A stretch of 64,000 nucleotides of DNA from BD2-11 sp965115885. Lineage in GTDB: Bacteria > Gemmatimonadota > Gemmatimonadetes > Longimicrobiales > Gaopeijiaceae. Shown piece by piece: positions 56,310-64,000 of this stretch (position 1 is the stretch's first letter; every line of letters starts with the position of its first letter). Location: NCBI GenBank assembly GCA_965115885.1, contig OZ220479.1, forward strand, positions 124,001 through 188,000, given 5' to 3'. Below the pieces are notes generated by a model. That model had not been told where the DNA came from, did no database searches, and worked only from the letters and a program-made list of their open reading frames with translations. The position numbers and the translations under genes were made by a program.

Positions 56310-57487
56310 GTGTTACGTACTGGAAGTTCGTGGACATGTTCTCGGATGTTCGGTATATTGTTTCTTGGTCCACTGTCTCAAGCAGAGGAGAAGAAGCCAT
56401 GCCCCGAGGACGTCCGTTGAAGCCGCTCGAAGTCGGTCGGGACACCCGCGAGGAGCTCGAGTCCATCATGCGGTCGTCGAGCATGCCCGCAGGGCTGGTG
56501 CGCCGCGCCGAGATCGTGCTGCTGTGCGCCGACGGGTTCGACAACTCGACCGTCGCCAGCAGGACCCGCGTCAGCCGCCAGACCGTGGGCAAGTGGCGCG
56601 AGCGGTTCCGAACTCAAGGCATCGTCGGGCTTTACGACGAACACAGATCGGGACGGCCTCGCTCCATCGGCGACGACCAAGTGATGGAGCTGGTGCGCAG
56701 GACGCTCGAGACCCGACCGCCCGACGGCAGCACCCACTGGAGTTGCCGCACCATGGCCGAGGCCGTCGGCGTCTCGAAGACCACGGTTCACGGCGTCTGG
56801 AAGGCGTTCGGCCTCCAGCCCCACAGGCAGAAGAACTTCAAGCTCTCCAACGACCCGTTCTTCGTCGAGAAGGTTCGCGACGTCGTGGGGCTCTACCTGA
56901 ATCCGCCGGACAACGCCATGGTGCTCTGCGTCGACGAGAAGAGCCAGACGCAGGCGCTGGAGCGAACCCAGCCCATGCTCCCGCTCGGGCTCGGGTACGT
57001 CGAGGGCGTCACGCACGGCTACGTCCGCCACGGGACCACCAACCTCTTCGCCGCTCTCGACGTGGCGACCGGTCGAGTCATCGCTCAGTGCAAGCCGCGA
57101 CATCGACACCAGGAGTTCCTGAGCTTCCTGAGGCATGTGGACGCCAACGTCCCCCCGGACCTCGACGTCCACCTGATCGTGGACAACTACTGCACCCACA
57201 AGCACGTCAAGGTCAAGAAATGGCTTGCCGCGAGGCCGCGGTACCACGTCCACTTCACGCCTACGTACTCCTCGTGGCTGAACCAGATCGAGATCTGGTT
57301 CAACATCGTCACGCGCAAAGCGATCCGGCGTGGCTCGTTCTCGTCGGTGCCAGAGCTGAAGCAGAGGATCGAGCGGTTCATCGATCACTACAATGCGGGC
57401 GCGAAGCCGTTCAAGTGGACGGCGACGGCCGACTCGATCCTCGGGAAGATCGGACGCCTTTGTCATGCGATTTCACGGACGAGACAC
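56310..57487 (+). mobile_element. IS630-family element, intact
   Basis: 1178 bp bounded by TA dinucleotides (56308-56309 and 57488-57489), as expected for IS630. Terminal repeats are GTGTTACGTACTGGAAGTTCG and GTGTCTCGTCCGTGAAATCG (reverse strand), about two thirds identical. The transposase stop codon uses the right TA. Confidence 0.85.
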
Positions 57488-57490
57488 TAG
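56399..57490 (+). CDS. IS630-family transposase
   Basis: A 363-residue transposase from ATG 56399 with GAGGAGAAGAAG upstream. N-terminal HTH (DGFDNSTVASRTRVSRQTVG) and DDE core: LCVDEKSQTQAL, HLIVDNYCTHKHVKV, and WLNQIEIWFN. It appears complete. Confidence 0.92.
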   Translation: MPRGRPLKPLEVGRDTREELESIMRSSSMPAGLVRRAEIVLLCADGFDNSTVASRTRVSRQTVGKWRERFRTQGIVGLYDEHRSGRPRSIGDDQVMELVRRTLETRPPDGSTHWSCRTMAEAVGVSKTTVHGVWKAFGLQPHRQKNFKLSNDPFFVEKVRDVVGLYLNPPDNAMVLCVDEKSQTQALERTQPMLPLGLGYVEGVTHGYVRHGTTNLFAALDVATGRVIAQCKPRHRHQEFLSFLRHVDANVPPDLDVHLIVDNYCTHKHVKVKKWLAARPRYHVHFTPTYSSWLNQIEIWFNIVTRKAIRRGSFSSVPELKQRIERFIDHYNAGAKPFKWTATADSILGKIGRLCHAISRTRH

Positions 57491-57585
57491 CTCCTGACCC
57501 AATCCAAGATTGACCCTTGACATCTTCTCTCTTTTCCATATACTCCATGCGAGACGATGTTGCTACCATCAGCAAGGAGAATACG

Positions 57586-57922
57586 ATGAACATTCAAGAG
57601 ATCCACTACGCGATTGAGCAGATCCGCTACGCGATCAAGCACAAGCAACCCATTTCGACCACCTACGGCGGCAAGCGCAGGATCTTTGTGTCCTCACGTG
57701 ATTGGCACAAAGAAAGGCGAATGGAACGTGCTCAGCTATCAGGCCGGAGGTAAGAGTGCCAGCGGCCTCAGTGAAGATCCTTCGAAAAACTGGAGATGCA
57801 TGAGTGTCTCGGCTCTGAGCGATGTGGGACCGGCGCCATCCCATGAATGGCAGACGGCTCCGAACCACACACGGCCCCAAAGTTACGTCGACGATAAGGA
57901 TACCGAAGTGAAATGGAAATGA
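57586..57922 (+). pseudogene. Small AT-richer gene with a frameshift (WYL-like fold?)
   Basis: AAGGAG and ATG 57586 start MNIQEIHYAIEQIRYAIKH and KQPISTTYGGKRRIF. Around 57681 the frame slips by one base, and the rest (PHVIGTKKGEWNVLSYQAGG ... W-CMSVSALSDVG) continues in another frame to TGA 57920-57922. The layout, a short helix followed by strands and a GxxxxxxSYQ-type block, recalls stand-alone WYL-like domains. Not identified with certainty. It is a relic at the island edge. Confidence 0.55.
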
Positions 57923-58049
57923 AGTAGTTTTTCTGGTCCTAAAATGACCCGAACCTGAGATCCCAGCAGCGTAGCCAACCGATCCTCTCTCGCAATGTGG
58001 CCGAAGGAAATCCACTAGCCTACCCCGTTTCAGGAGCATCGGTACATCA

Positions 58050-59351
58050 GTGACCCGACTTCCGATCCGTCCCGCATCCGCTGGACGCACCGAAGCGGCG
58101 GCGTCCGTCTGGTTCCGCACCTTCGGGTGCCGGGCCAACCAGTACGACACCGAGCGCATGCGCCAAGAGCTGGAACTCGCGGGCGCCCGCACCGCAGCTC
58201 GTCCCGGCGAAGCGGAAGTCCTTGTGGTGAACACCTGCACGGTCACCAACCAAGCGGACGCGGAGGCGCGCCGGACGGTGCGCCGCCTGCGCCGGGAGAA
58301 CCCCGGAGCCCGCATCGTCGTGGTCGGCTGTTCCGCCGCCCTGCGCGAGGACGGCTACCGGGCCATGCCGGAAGTGGACGAAGTGGTGCCGGGCCAGGAC
58401 CCGCGCGCGCTGGCGAACCGACTCGCCGCTCTGCACCCGGCCTTCGATCTCTCTTCCTCCGGCGACGACCCTCTGTTGCGCAACGCCAGAGGCACGCGGG
58501 CGTGGCTCAAGGTGCAGGACGGATGCGACCGCAAGTGTTCGTTCTGCGCCACCCGGCTGGCGCGCGGCGCCTCCGTTTCCCGCGCTCCCGCCGACGTGGT
58601 GCGCGAGGCCCGGGCGCTGGCCCGCGTCCACCCCGAGCTCGTGATCACCGGCATCCACATCGGGCACTACGGCCGGGATCTGGAGCCGCGCGCCACGCTG
58701 GCGGAGCTCTGCGCGCTCCTGCTGGAAGCGGTTCCGGCCCGCATCCGTCTCTCCTCGATCGAGGCCACCGAGATCGACGACGCCCTGCTGACGCTTCTCT
58801 CCGGCTCCGAGGACCGTCTCGCTCCCCATCTGCACGTTCCCCTGCAGTCCGGCTCGGACGAGGTGTTGCGACGGATGCGCCGCTGGCATACGCGCGCGGC
58901 GTACCGCAGGCGGGTCCTCGAGATCGCCGATCGAGCGGGGCCGCTCGGCCTCGGCGCCGACGTCATCGTCGGCTTTCCCGGCGAGGGCGAGGCGGAGTTC
59001 GAGGAGACCCGCGCGCTGGTGGAGGAGTTGCCCTACACCTACTTGCACGTGTTTCCGTTCTCCGCGCGTCCGGGAACCGCGGCGGCCGATCTGCCCGGCC
59101 GGGTTCCCGGCGATGTCGCCGCGCGCCGCTCCCGCACGCTCCGGGAGATGGCGCTGGCCAAGGGGGCGCGCTACCGGCGGAGTCGGGCGGGAACCGTCGC
59201 GGATGTCGTGGTGGAGGGCTCGGGGGACCGGATCGCGGGCGTCACCGGCGACTATCTGCGCACTCGCGTCGACGGGCCGACCGCGCCGGGCGACCGCTTC
59301 CGCTCCGTTCTGGAACTTCGCGGCGCGGAACTGGTCGCCCGAGCGAACTGA
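58050..59351 (+). CDS. mtaB: tRNA (N6-threonylcarbamoyladenosine-2-methylthio) transferase
   Basis: A 433-residue MiaB-type radical-SAM enzyme that adds a methylthio group to t6A37 of ANN-decoding tRNAs. The N-terminal cluster uses Cys27, Cys63 and Cys94; the radical-SAM triad CDRKCSFC is Cys159, Cys163 and Cys166; a TRAM-like domain ends the protein. It starts at GTG 58050 with a GGAG site about 14 bases upstream. It is the first backbone gene after the mobile island. Confidence 0.93.
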   Translation: MTRLPIRPASAGRTEAAASVWFRTFGCRANQYDTERMRQELELAGARTAARPGEAEVLVVNTCTVTNQADAEARRTVRRLRRENPGARIVVVGCSAALREDGYRAMPEVDEVVPGQDPRALANRLAALHPAFDLSSSGDDPLLRNARGTRAWLKVQDGCDRKCSFCATRLARGASVSRAPADVVREARALARVHPELVITGIHIGHYGRDLEPRATLAELCALLLEAVPARIRLSSIEATEIDDALLTLLSGSEDRLAPHLHVPLQSGSDEVLRRMRRWHTRAAYRRRVLEIADRAGPLGLGADVIVGFPGEGEAEFEETRALVEELPYTYLHVFPFSARPGTAAADLPGRVPGDVAARRSRTLREMALAKGARYRRSRAGTVADVVVEGSGDRIAGVTGDYLRTRVDGPTAPGDRFRSVLELRGAELVARAN

Positions 59352-59610
59352 ACGAGTCTTCCGCCTCCCCTTGCTCCCGTGGTCCGACCGCTCCTGGGGC
59401 GCCCGCCGCCGCCGACCGGGCCTCCGAGCGGAGTGCAACCTTTCCGGGCGCGCGCGTCGTCTCCTCTCCCGGAGGAGCTTGGCGGACCTCGAGGACTCGG
59501 AGGAGGGGGTGGGCGGTCAACTTGTCCCGCGCCGTCGCGCGCGTCCATGATTAGGGATGAGAGAACGACCTTCACACGGGCGGACCCCGGGCGTCGCGCG
59601 CGGGTGCGGG

Positions 59611-61134
59611 ATGCCCCGTTTCGCGCGCCGGACCGCGCCTTCCGGATTCTTGGCGGCGCTCCTGGTTTCCGCGGCGCCCGCGGCGCTCGCCGGACAGGGG
59701 GAGGGCGCGGCCGCGCGCCGCGCGCCGCGCTGGTCGGTGGAAAGCAGCCTGGGGTCGCGTCTGGTCGGCACTCTCTACGACCAGTTCGTCACCCGCAGGA
59801 CCTTGGCCGACCTTCCCAGCCGGACGCGGTGGACGGAGACCGCCCGCCTGGGTCCGGAGGCGCGGCTGGTGTTGCGCCACAATCCCGTCGGGGCGGCGGG
59901 GCTTTATCTGACGTTGCTCGCCGGTCGCTCGGGAACCCTCGCACGCTATTCCGGCGCGCTCTCTCCGCCCGAGAACATCCCGCGCAGCACGACCTATCGC
60001 GGCGTCGGGTTCGGGATCGGCATGAGGCTGTCGGAGTGGGACCGCGGGCGCGGCGCGCTGGGGTACAGCCTGGGCGCGACCGCGCTCACGCAGACCATCG
60101 ATCTCTCCCAAGGGCATCGCGACGCGTTCGCGCAACAGGGCGCGCGCTTTCCCGGGGAGCTTCGGTGGACCTCGCGCACGTCCTCGGCGTGGGGGTTGGA
60201 CATCGGGGCCTCCCTGCGCGTCCCCGTCGGAGAGAACTCGGCGTTCCGCTTCTCTTTTCGCGACCTCGTGATTCCGTTCAACGCGGCCCAGATCGCGGCC
60301 CAGGAGCAGGACGAGGTGAGACTGGTGTCGAGCGAGCGGGTCCTCTTCACCCTGGCGCCCTACACCAGCCACCAGCTCAGCCTGAGCGCCGGATTCGAGT
60401 ACGTCGTTTCCTGGACGGCCCCGCGGCGCGACGCGACGCGCGCGCTCCCGCCTTCCGCCGACGCCTCGGCGGTCCATCCGGCCGTCGAGGCCGCGCTCGC
60501 GCTCGCGGCGGAGGGGGACACGGTCCGGGCCGTCGCCTCCCTCGAGCAGCGCGTCGTGCTGGAGCCGCTGGACTCCCACGCGTGGCGGGCGCTGTCGCTG
60601 CTGCAGGCGCCCCGCGCCGAGTTCGATCCAACGGTGCGCGACCGCGCCCTGGCCAACATCGAGCGCGCTCTGAACATGAATCCCGGGGACACCGATCTCC
60701 TGCGCGCCTACGGCCGCGTCCGCGGCATGGTCGAGCGCGAGGGCCGGGTTCCCGAAGCCGCGGAGGTGCGCAGGCTGGAGCTTTCCCGGGTCGCGGTCCG
60801 GAGCGGAAGCGGCGGCGGTCTCGGGCTCGCCGCGGCCGCGCGCGGACTCGCCCCCGGTCCGCAGGGCGCCTACCGCTACGCGGCGACGGCGGAGGTGTTC
60901 GACGCCGCCGGCCGCGCGGTGCGCGTCCGGCCCGGATCGGAGGGCGCCCGCGTGGACCCCGCGGGGCGCCTGACCCTCGAAGGGGGCGGAGACCGGCTTC
61001 CCCTCCGCCTCGCCTTGGACTTCTTCCTCGCCCGGCCCGAACCCGGTATCTATTCGGTCCGCCTGACGCTGACCGATTTGGAGTCGGGGGCCGCGGTCGA
61101 GGCCAGCGAAGGCTTCCGGGTGCCCGGCGGCTGA
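59611..61134 (+). CDS. Outer-membrane beta-barrel/TPR protein, exported
   Basis: A 507-residue protein from ATG 59611, chosen because a signal peptide follows at once (hydrophobic run ending PAALAGQG). Residues about 35-270 alternate polar and hydrophobic strands with G-x-G turns, as in a small outer-membrane barrel. Residues about 285-400 are TPR-like (AAEGDTVRAVASLEQRV, then SHAWRALSLLQ). The C-terminus is a beta domain ending in FRVPGG. Family not named. It lies 25 bp before the DUF2723 gene and may be in the same transcript. Confidence 0.6.
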   Translation: MPRFARRTAPSGFLAALLVSAAPAALAGQGEGAAARRAPRWSVESSLGSRLVGTLYDQFVTRRTLADLPSRTRWTETARLGPEARLVLRHNPVGAAGLYLTLLAGRSGTLARYSGALSPPENIPRSTTYRGVGFGIGMRLSEWDRGRGALGYSLGATALTQTIDLSQGHRDAFAQQGARFPGELRWTSRTSSAWGLDIGASLRVPVGENSAFRFSFRDLVIPFNAAQIAAQEQDEVRLVSSERVLFTLAPYTSHQLSLSAGFEYVVSWTAPRRDATRALPPSADASAVHPAVEAALALAAEGDTVRAVASLEQRVVLEPLDSHAWRALSLLQAPRAEFDPTVRDRALANIERALNMNPGDTDLLRAYGRVRGMVEREGRVPEAAEVRRLELSRVAVRSGSGGGLGLAAAARGLAPGPQGAYRYAATAEVFDAAGRAVRVRPGSEGARVDPAGRLTLEGGGDRLPLRLALDFFLARPEPGIYSVRLTLTDLESGAAVEASEGFRVPGG

Positions 61135-61159
61135 CCCCGGGTCCGGGATTCCCCTCGCA

Positions 61160-63403
61160 ATGAACGAGCATCGCCCGCCCTATCTCGCTGCCGCCGTCGC
61201 CGCCGCCGCGATCTTCCTGCTGTACGCGGTCACGCTGGCGCCCACCACGTCGTTCTGGGACGCGAGCGAGTACATCGCGACCGGCTACATTCTGGGCATC
61301 CCGCACCCGCCCGGGAATCCGCTTTTCGTGGTCCTGGCGAGGGTCTGGATCGTTCTCCTGTCCCCGCTGGGGCTTCCGGTCGCGGTGCGGGTGAACCTGC
61401 TGGCCGCGGCCACTTCCGCGGCGGCGAGCGGCTTCTTCTTCCTCGTGGCCCACCGAATCGTCTGGGGGCTGATGGGCGACCACCGGCGGGCGTTGGCGGG
61501 CGCGGCGGCGAGCGCGCTGCTGGGGGCCACGGCGTTCACCGTGTGGAACCAGTCCGTGGTCAACGAGAAGGTCTACACGGTCAGCGTGCTGGCGATCGCC
61601 GCGGTGAGCTGGCTGGCGGTGCGTTGGCGGGATCGGCGCGGCGAACCCGGGAGCGAACGCCTTCTGCTGGCGGCGGGCTATCTCCTGGTCCTGGGCTGGG
61701 CCAACCACACCATGTCGCTTCTCCCCCTGCCGGCCCTGGGCCTTCTCGTGCTCGCGACCGCCCCGGGCGTTCCGCTCCGGCGCGAGGTGTGGATGCGCGC
61801 GCTCCCGCTGGTCGTGGTCGGGCTCTCCTTCAACGTCTTCCTCCCCGTCCGCGCCGCCCAGCGCCCGGCGATCAACGAAGCCGATCCCGTGTGCGCGTCG
61901 GCGGGCGAGGTCGCCGCCGCGGTGCTGACCAACGGCAACGCGGGGTGCGCGAGCCTTTCGGCGGCGCTGAAGCGCACCCAGTACGGGCCTCTTCCGGTCA
62001 CGCAACGCCAGTCGCCCATGTCCGCGCAATTCCGCAACTACTTCCAGTACTTCGACTGGCAGTGGGCCCGGGGCCTGGATCCCTCCTTCGCGCCGGGCGG
62101 GGCGAGAACTCCGGTCACCGCCCTCTTCCTGGCTCTGGGGTTCTTCGGGTTGTGGGTGGTCTGGCGGGTGGAGCGCGCCCTGTTCCTCTACGTCGGGGCT
62201 CTGACGGCGACCCTGACCGCCGCGTTGGTGATCTATCTGAACTTCAAGTACGGCTATTCGCTGGCGCCCGAGATCGCCGATCCGGACCTGCACGAGGTGC
62301 GCGAACGGGACTACTTCTTCGTCGCCGGATTCCTCCTCTGGGGCGTCTTGGCGGGCGTCGGCCTTTCGGGCGCGTGGCACGCGCTCGCGCGGAAGCTCGT
62401 CGAGTGGGGCGCGTCGGGATCGACCCGTCGGGCGCGAACGGGCGCGGCGAGGGCGGGGCTGACGGTCGTCGCCTGCCTGGCGCTCGCGGTGGCGGCGACG
62501 CCGCTGACGGCCAACTGGCGCTGGGCGAGCCGCGCCGGCGACTGGGCGGCCCGCGACTGGGCCCACGATCTCCTGCAGAGCGTCGAGCCCTACGGCGTCC
62601 TCTTCACCAACGGGGACAACGACACCTTCCCGCTCTGGTATCTCCAGGAAGTGGAGGGGATCCGCAGGGACGTGACCGTCGTCGTCGGGCAGTACCTGTT
62701 CACGCAGTGGTATCCCCGGCAGCTGCGGGAGTTGACCCTGCCCGACCGGCAACGGCCCTTCGAACCCGACGAGCGGGTGGCCGACCTCTACCGTGCCCGG
62801 CGCCCGCCCGAGCGGTCGATCCTCTCGCTCGATCCCGAGGCCATCGACCGCATCCAGGGCGCCCGGGTCCCGGAGGACGCGGACGTTCGCCTGGGGTCCG
62901 TCGCGGTGCGGTATCCGGGCGGAACCTATCTGAGCCGGGGCGACCAGGTCGCGCTGGCCATCATTCGCGGCAGCCTCGCCGAACGCCCCGTCTACTTCGC
63001 GTGGACCGGAGGGACGATCCGCTCGCTGGGGCTTCAGGACTACGGGGTGCGGCAGGGGCTCGCGACCCGGCTCGTGCCGCACGACCTCGAATCCGGCGGG
63101 CGCTTCGTCCGCGCCGCCGCCGAGCTCGGCGGGGAGTGGGTCGACCTGGAGCGCACGCGGCGTCTGGTCGGCGAGGTCGTGATGGCCCGCAGCCTGCGCT
63201 ACCGGGACGTCTGGCCCGACCACAGCACCCTGAACATCCCCTACTACTACTTTCAGATGAGCCGGTTGCTCTTCGAGCTGGGTTCCGAGGCCGGACTTCC
63301 CGCCGACGAACTGGCCCGCTACCGCGACGACATGGGGGCCTTCGGAGTCACCATGCGGGGCGGGTACCGGGCGTTCCCCCGAGAGACGGAGGCGGGCGGA
63401 TGA
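61160..63403 (+). CDS. DUF2723 membrane protein (GT-C-like)
   Basis: A 747-residue protein with about nine to eleven membrane helices in the first 440 residues and a soluble C-terminal part. The DUF2723 signature WDASEYIATGYILGIPHPPG follows the first helix, with the acidic motif expected of a GT-C glycosyltransferase. The later NGDNDTFPLWYLQEVEGI block is also typical. Bacterial members are thought to attach sugars to exported proteins or lipids; this is from family knowledge. Its stop overlaps the start of the adenylyltransferase gene. Confidence 0.9.
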   Translation: MNEHRPPYLAAAVAAAAIFLLYAVTLAPTTSFWDASEYIATGYILGIPHPPGNPLFVVLARVWIVLLSPLGLPVAVRVNLLAAATSAAASGFFFLVAHRIVWGLMGDHRRALAGAAASALLGATAFTVWNQSVVNEKVYTVSVLAIAAVSWLAVRWRDRRGEPGSERLLLAAGYLLVLGWANHTMSLLPLPALGLLVLATAPGVPLRREVWMRALPLVVVGLSFNVFLPVRAAQRPAINEADPVCASAGEVAAAVLTNGNAGCASLSAALKRTQYGPLPVTQRQSPMSAQFRNYFQYFDWQWARGLDPSFAPGGARTPVTALFLALGFFGLWVVWRVERALFLYVGALTATLTAALVIYLNFKYGYSLAPEIADPDLHEVRERDYFFVAGFLLWGVLAGVGLSGAWHALARKLVEWGASGSTRRARTGAARAGLTVVACLALAVAATPLTANWRWASRAGDWAARDWAHDLLQSVEPYGVLFTNGDNDTFPLWYLQEVEGIRRDVTVVVGQYLFTQWYPRQLRELTLPDRQRPFEPDERVADLYRARRPPERSILSLDPEAIDRIQGARVPEDADVRLGSVAVRYPGGTYLSRGDQVALAIIRGSLAERPVYFAWTGGTIRSLGLQDYGVRQGLATRLVPHDLESGGRFVRAAAELGGEWVDLERTRRLVGEVVMARSLRYRDVWPDHSTLNIPYYYFQMSRLLFELGSEAGLPADELARYRDDMGAFGVTMRGGYRAFPRETEAGG

Positions 63404-64000
63404 GCGTTCCCGCCGACGGTCGCCGCTCCGGGGGGGACGATCGCGTCCCCGAAAAGCTCTCTCGCGCGGAGCTCGTCCGCTACGCCCGCCACATGGTCCT
63501 TCCCGAGGTCGGACCGGAGGGTCAGAAAAGGCTCAAGGCCGCGCGCGTGCTGGTGGTGGGCGCGGGCGGGCTGGGGTCTCCGGTGGCGCTCTACCTGGCC
63601 GCGGCCGGGGTGGGAACGCTCGGCCTGGCGGACTTCGACCGGGTGGACGTCACCAACCTGCAACGCCAGATCCTGCACGGGGAAGCCGACGTGGGCCGGC
63701 TCAAGACCGCCTCCGCGCACGACCGGCTCGCGCAGACCAATCCCCACGTCGAGATCGTCGGTCACGAGGTCAGGCTGAGCGGCGACAACGCCCTGTCCGT
63801 GCTGGCCGACTACGACGTGGTCGTGGACGGCACCGACAACTTCCCGACCCGCTACTTGGTCAACGACGCCTGCGTGACGCTCGCCAAGCCCAACGTGTAC
63901 GGCTCCGTGCATCGGTGGGAGGGACAGGTGTCCGTGTTCGCGACCGAGGACGGCCCCTGCTACCGGTGTCTCTTCCGCGAACCGCCCCCGCCGGGCCTGG
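63400..64000 (+). CDS. MoeB/ThiF-family adenylyltransferase (partial)
   Basis: About 200 residues are in the window, from ATG 63400 overlapping the previous stop. The E1-like fold is clear: GAGGLGSPVALYLAAAGVG nucleotide loop, DFDRVDVTNLQRQIL with the Arg finger, and DGTDNFPTRYL. The first Cys pair (CYRC) of the zinc site is just visible at the cut. It adenylates the C-terminal glycine of a sulfur-carrier protein, for molybdopterin, thiamine or cysteine synthesis; the remainder would show which. Confidence 0.9.
   Translation, partial: MSVPADGRRSGGDDRVPEKLSRAELVRYARHMVLPEVGPEGQKRLKAARVLVVGAGGLGSPVALYLAAAGVGTLGLADFDRVDVTNLQRQILHGEADVGRLKTASAHDRLAQTNPHVEIVGHEVRLSGDNALSVLADYDVVVDGTDNFPTRYLVNDACVTLAKPNVYGSVHRWEGQVSVFATEDGPCYRCLFREPPPPGL

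Noticed and set aside
1..64000. CRISPR arrays, tRNA and rRNA genes
   Set aside because: No regular spaced repeats and no tRNA cloverleaf or rRNA signature was seen by eye on either strand.

Overview
The window is 64 kb of very G+C-rich bacterial DNA carrying a chromosomal backbone and, from about 26 to 58 kb, a mobile and defence-gene island that is locally much AT-richer. No rRNA or tRNA gene was seen, so the host is only inferred. The backbone gene set (DUF2723 membrane protein, lipoproteins, MtaB, Lhr-type helicase, PPK2, beta-propeller lipoprotein, HEAT-repeat/cyclophilin fusion) would suit a Gemmatimonadota-like or similar high-G+C Gram-negative bacterium. This is a guess at low confidence.

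Backbone, left part (1-26 kb): cytochrome c tail, DinB-family protein, MATE exporter, an XRE/ImmA-IrrE + PIN toxin-antitoxin-like pair (2.3-3.9 kb), a beta-propeller lipoprotein, gamma-glutamyltransferase with a duplicated 5' end 2 kb upstream, an Lhr-type helicase, a rhodanese, an unrecognised membrane protein, a sugar-nucleotide/glycosyltransferase operon (ugd, UDP-glucuronate decarboxylase-like, GT2; each start overlaps the previous stop), a GT39-like membrane protein, a HEAT-repeat + cyclophilin lipoprotein, an ornithine-cyclodeaminase-like enzyme with a flavin-binding partner, and PPK2.

Island (26-58 kb): it opens with a Vsr endonuclease and an alpha/beta hydrolase separated by ISa copy 1. 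Next, at 29.0-36.0 kb, comes the most interesting locus: a tightly packed, AT-rich run of genes coding for a membrane-anchored coiled-coil protein with a GrpE-like C-terminus, an 858-residue Hsp70 with an extra domain, a pseudokinase-like kinase fused to an AAA+ ATPase, a 37-residue small ORF, a J-domain-like protein, and a fifth gene cut off by an IS3 remnant. Stop and start codons overlap along the run. I read this as a dedicated chaperone/unfoldase system, possibly a defence or stress module; its function is not established. It is followed by an ISL3 element, an intron-like RNA repeat, an IS3 element and IS remnants. At 41.4-46.0 kb lies a cytosine-C5 methyltransferase operon with a MORC/MutL-like GHKL ATPase-nuclease. 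The GHKL gene is split by ISa copy 2 so cleanly that removing the IS and one target duplication restores a single frame. A second, intact GHKL ATPase gene (46.6-48.6 kb) is bracketed by two remnants of one transposase. IS110 wreckage, a second copy of the intron-like repeat, and a stack of nested IS elements (IS630, IS1595, ISb, IS630) complete the island.

Backbone, right part (58-64 kb): mtaB, an outer-membrane-type beta-barrel/TPR protein, a DUF2723 protein and the start of a MoeB/ThiF-type adenylyltransferase.

Names used here: ISa is the element at 26320-27854, 42245-43787 and (remnant) 38637-39177. ISb is the IS1182-family element at 54671-56306 and (remnant) 40805-41433.
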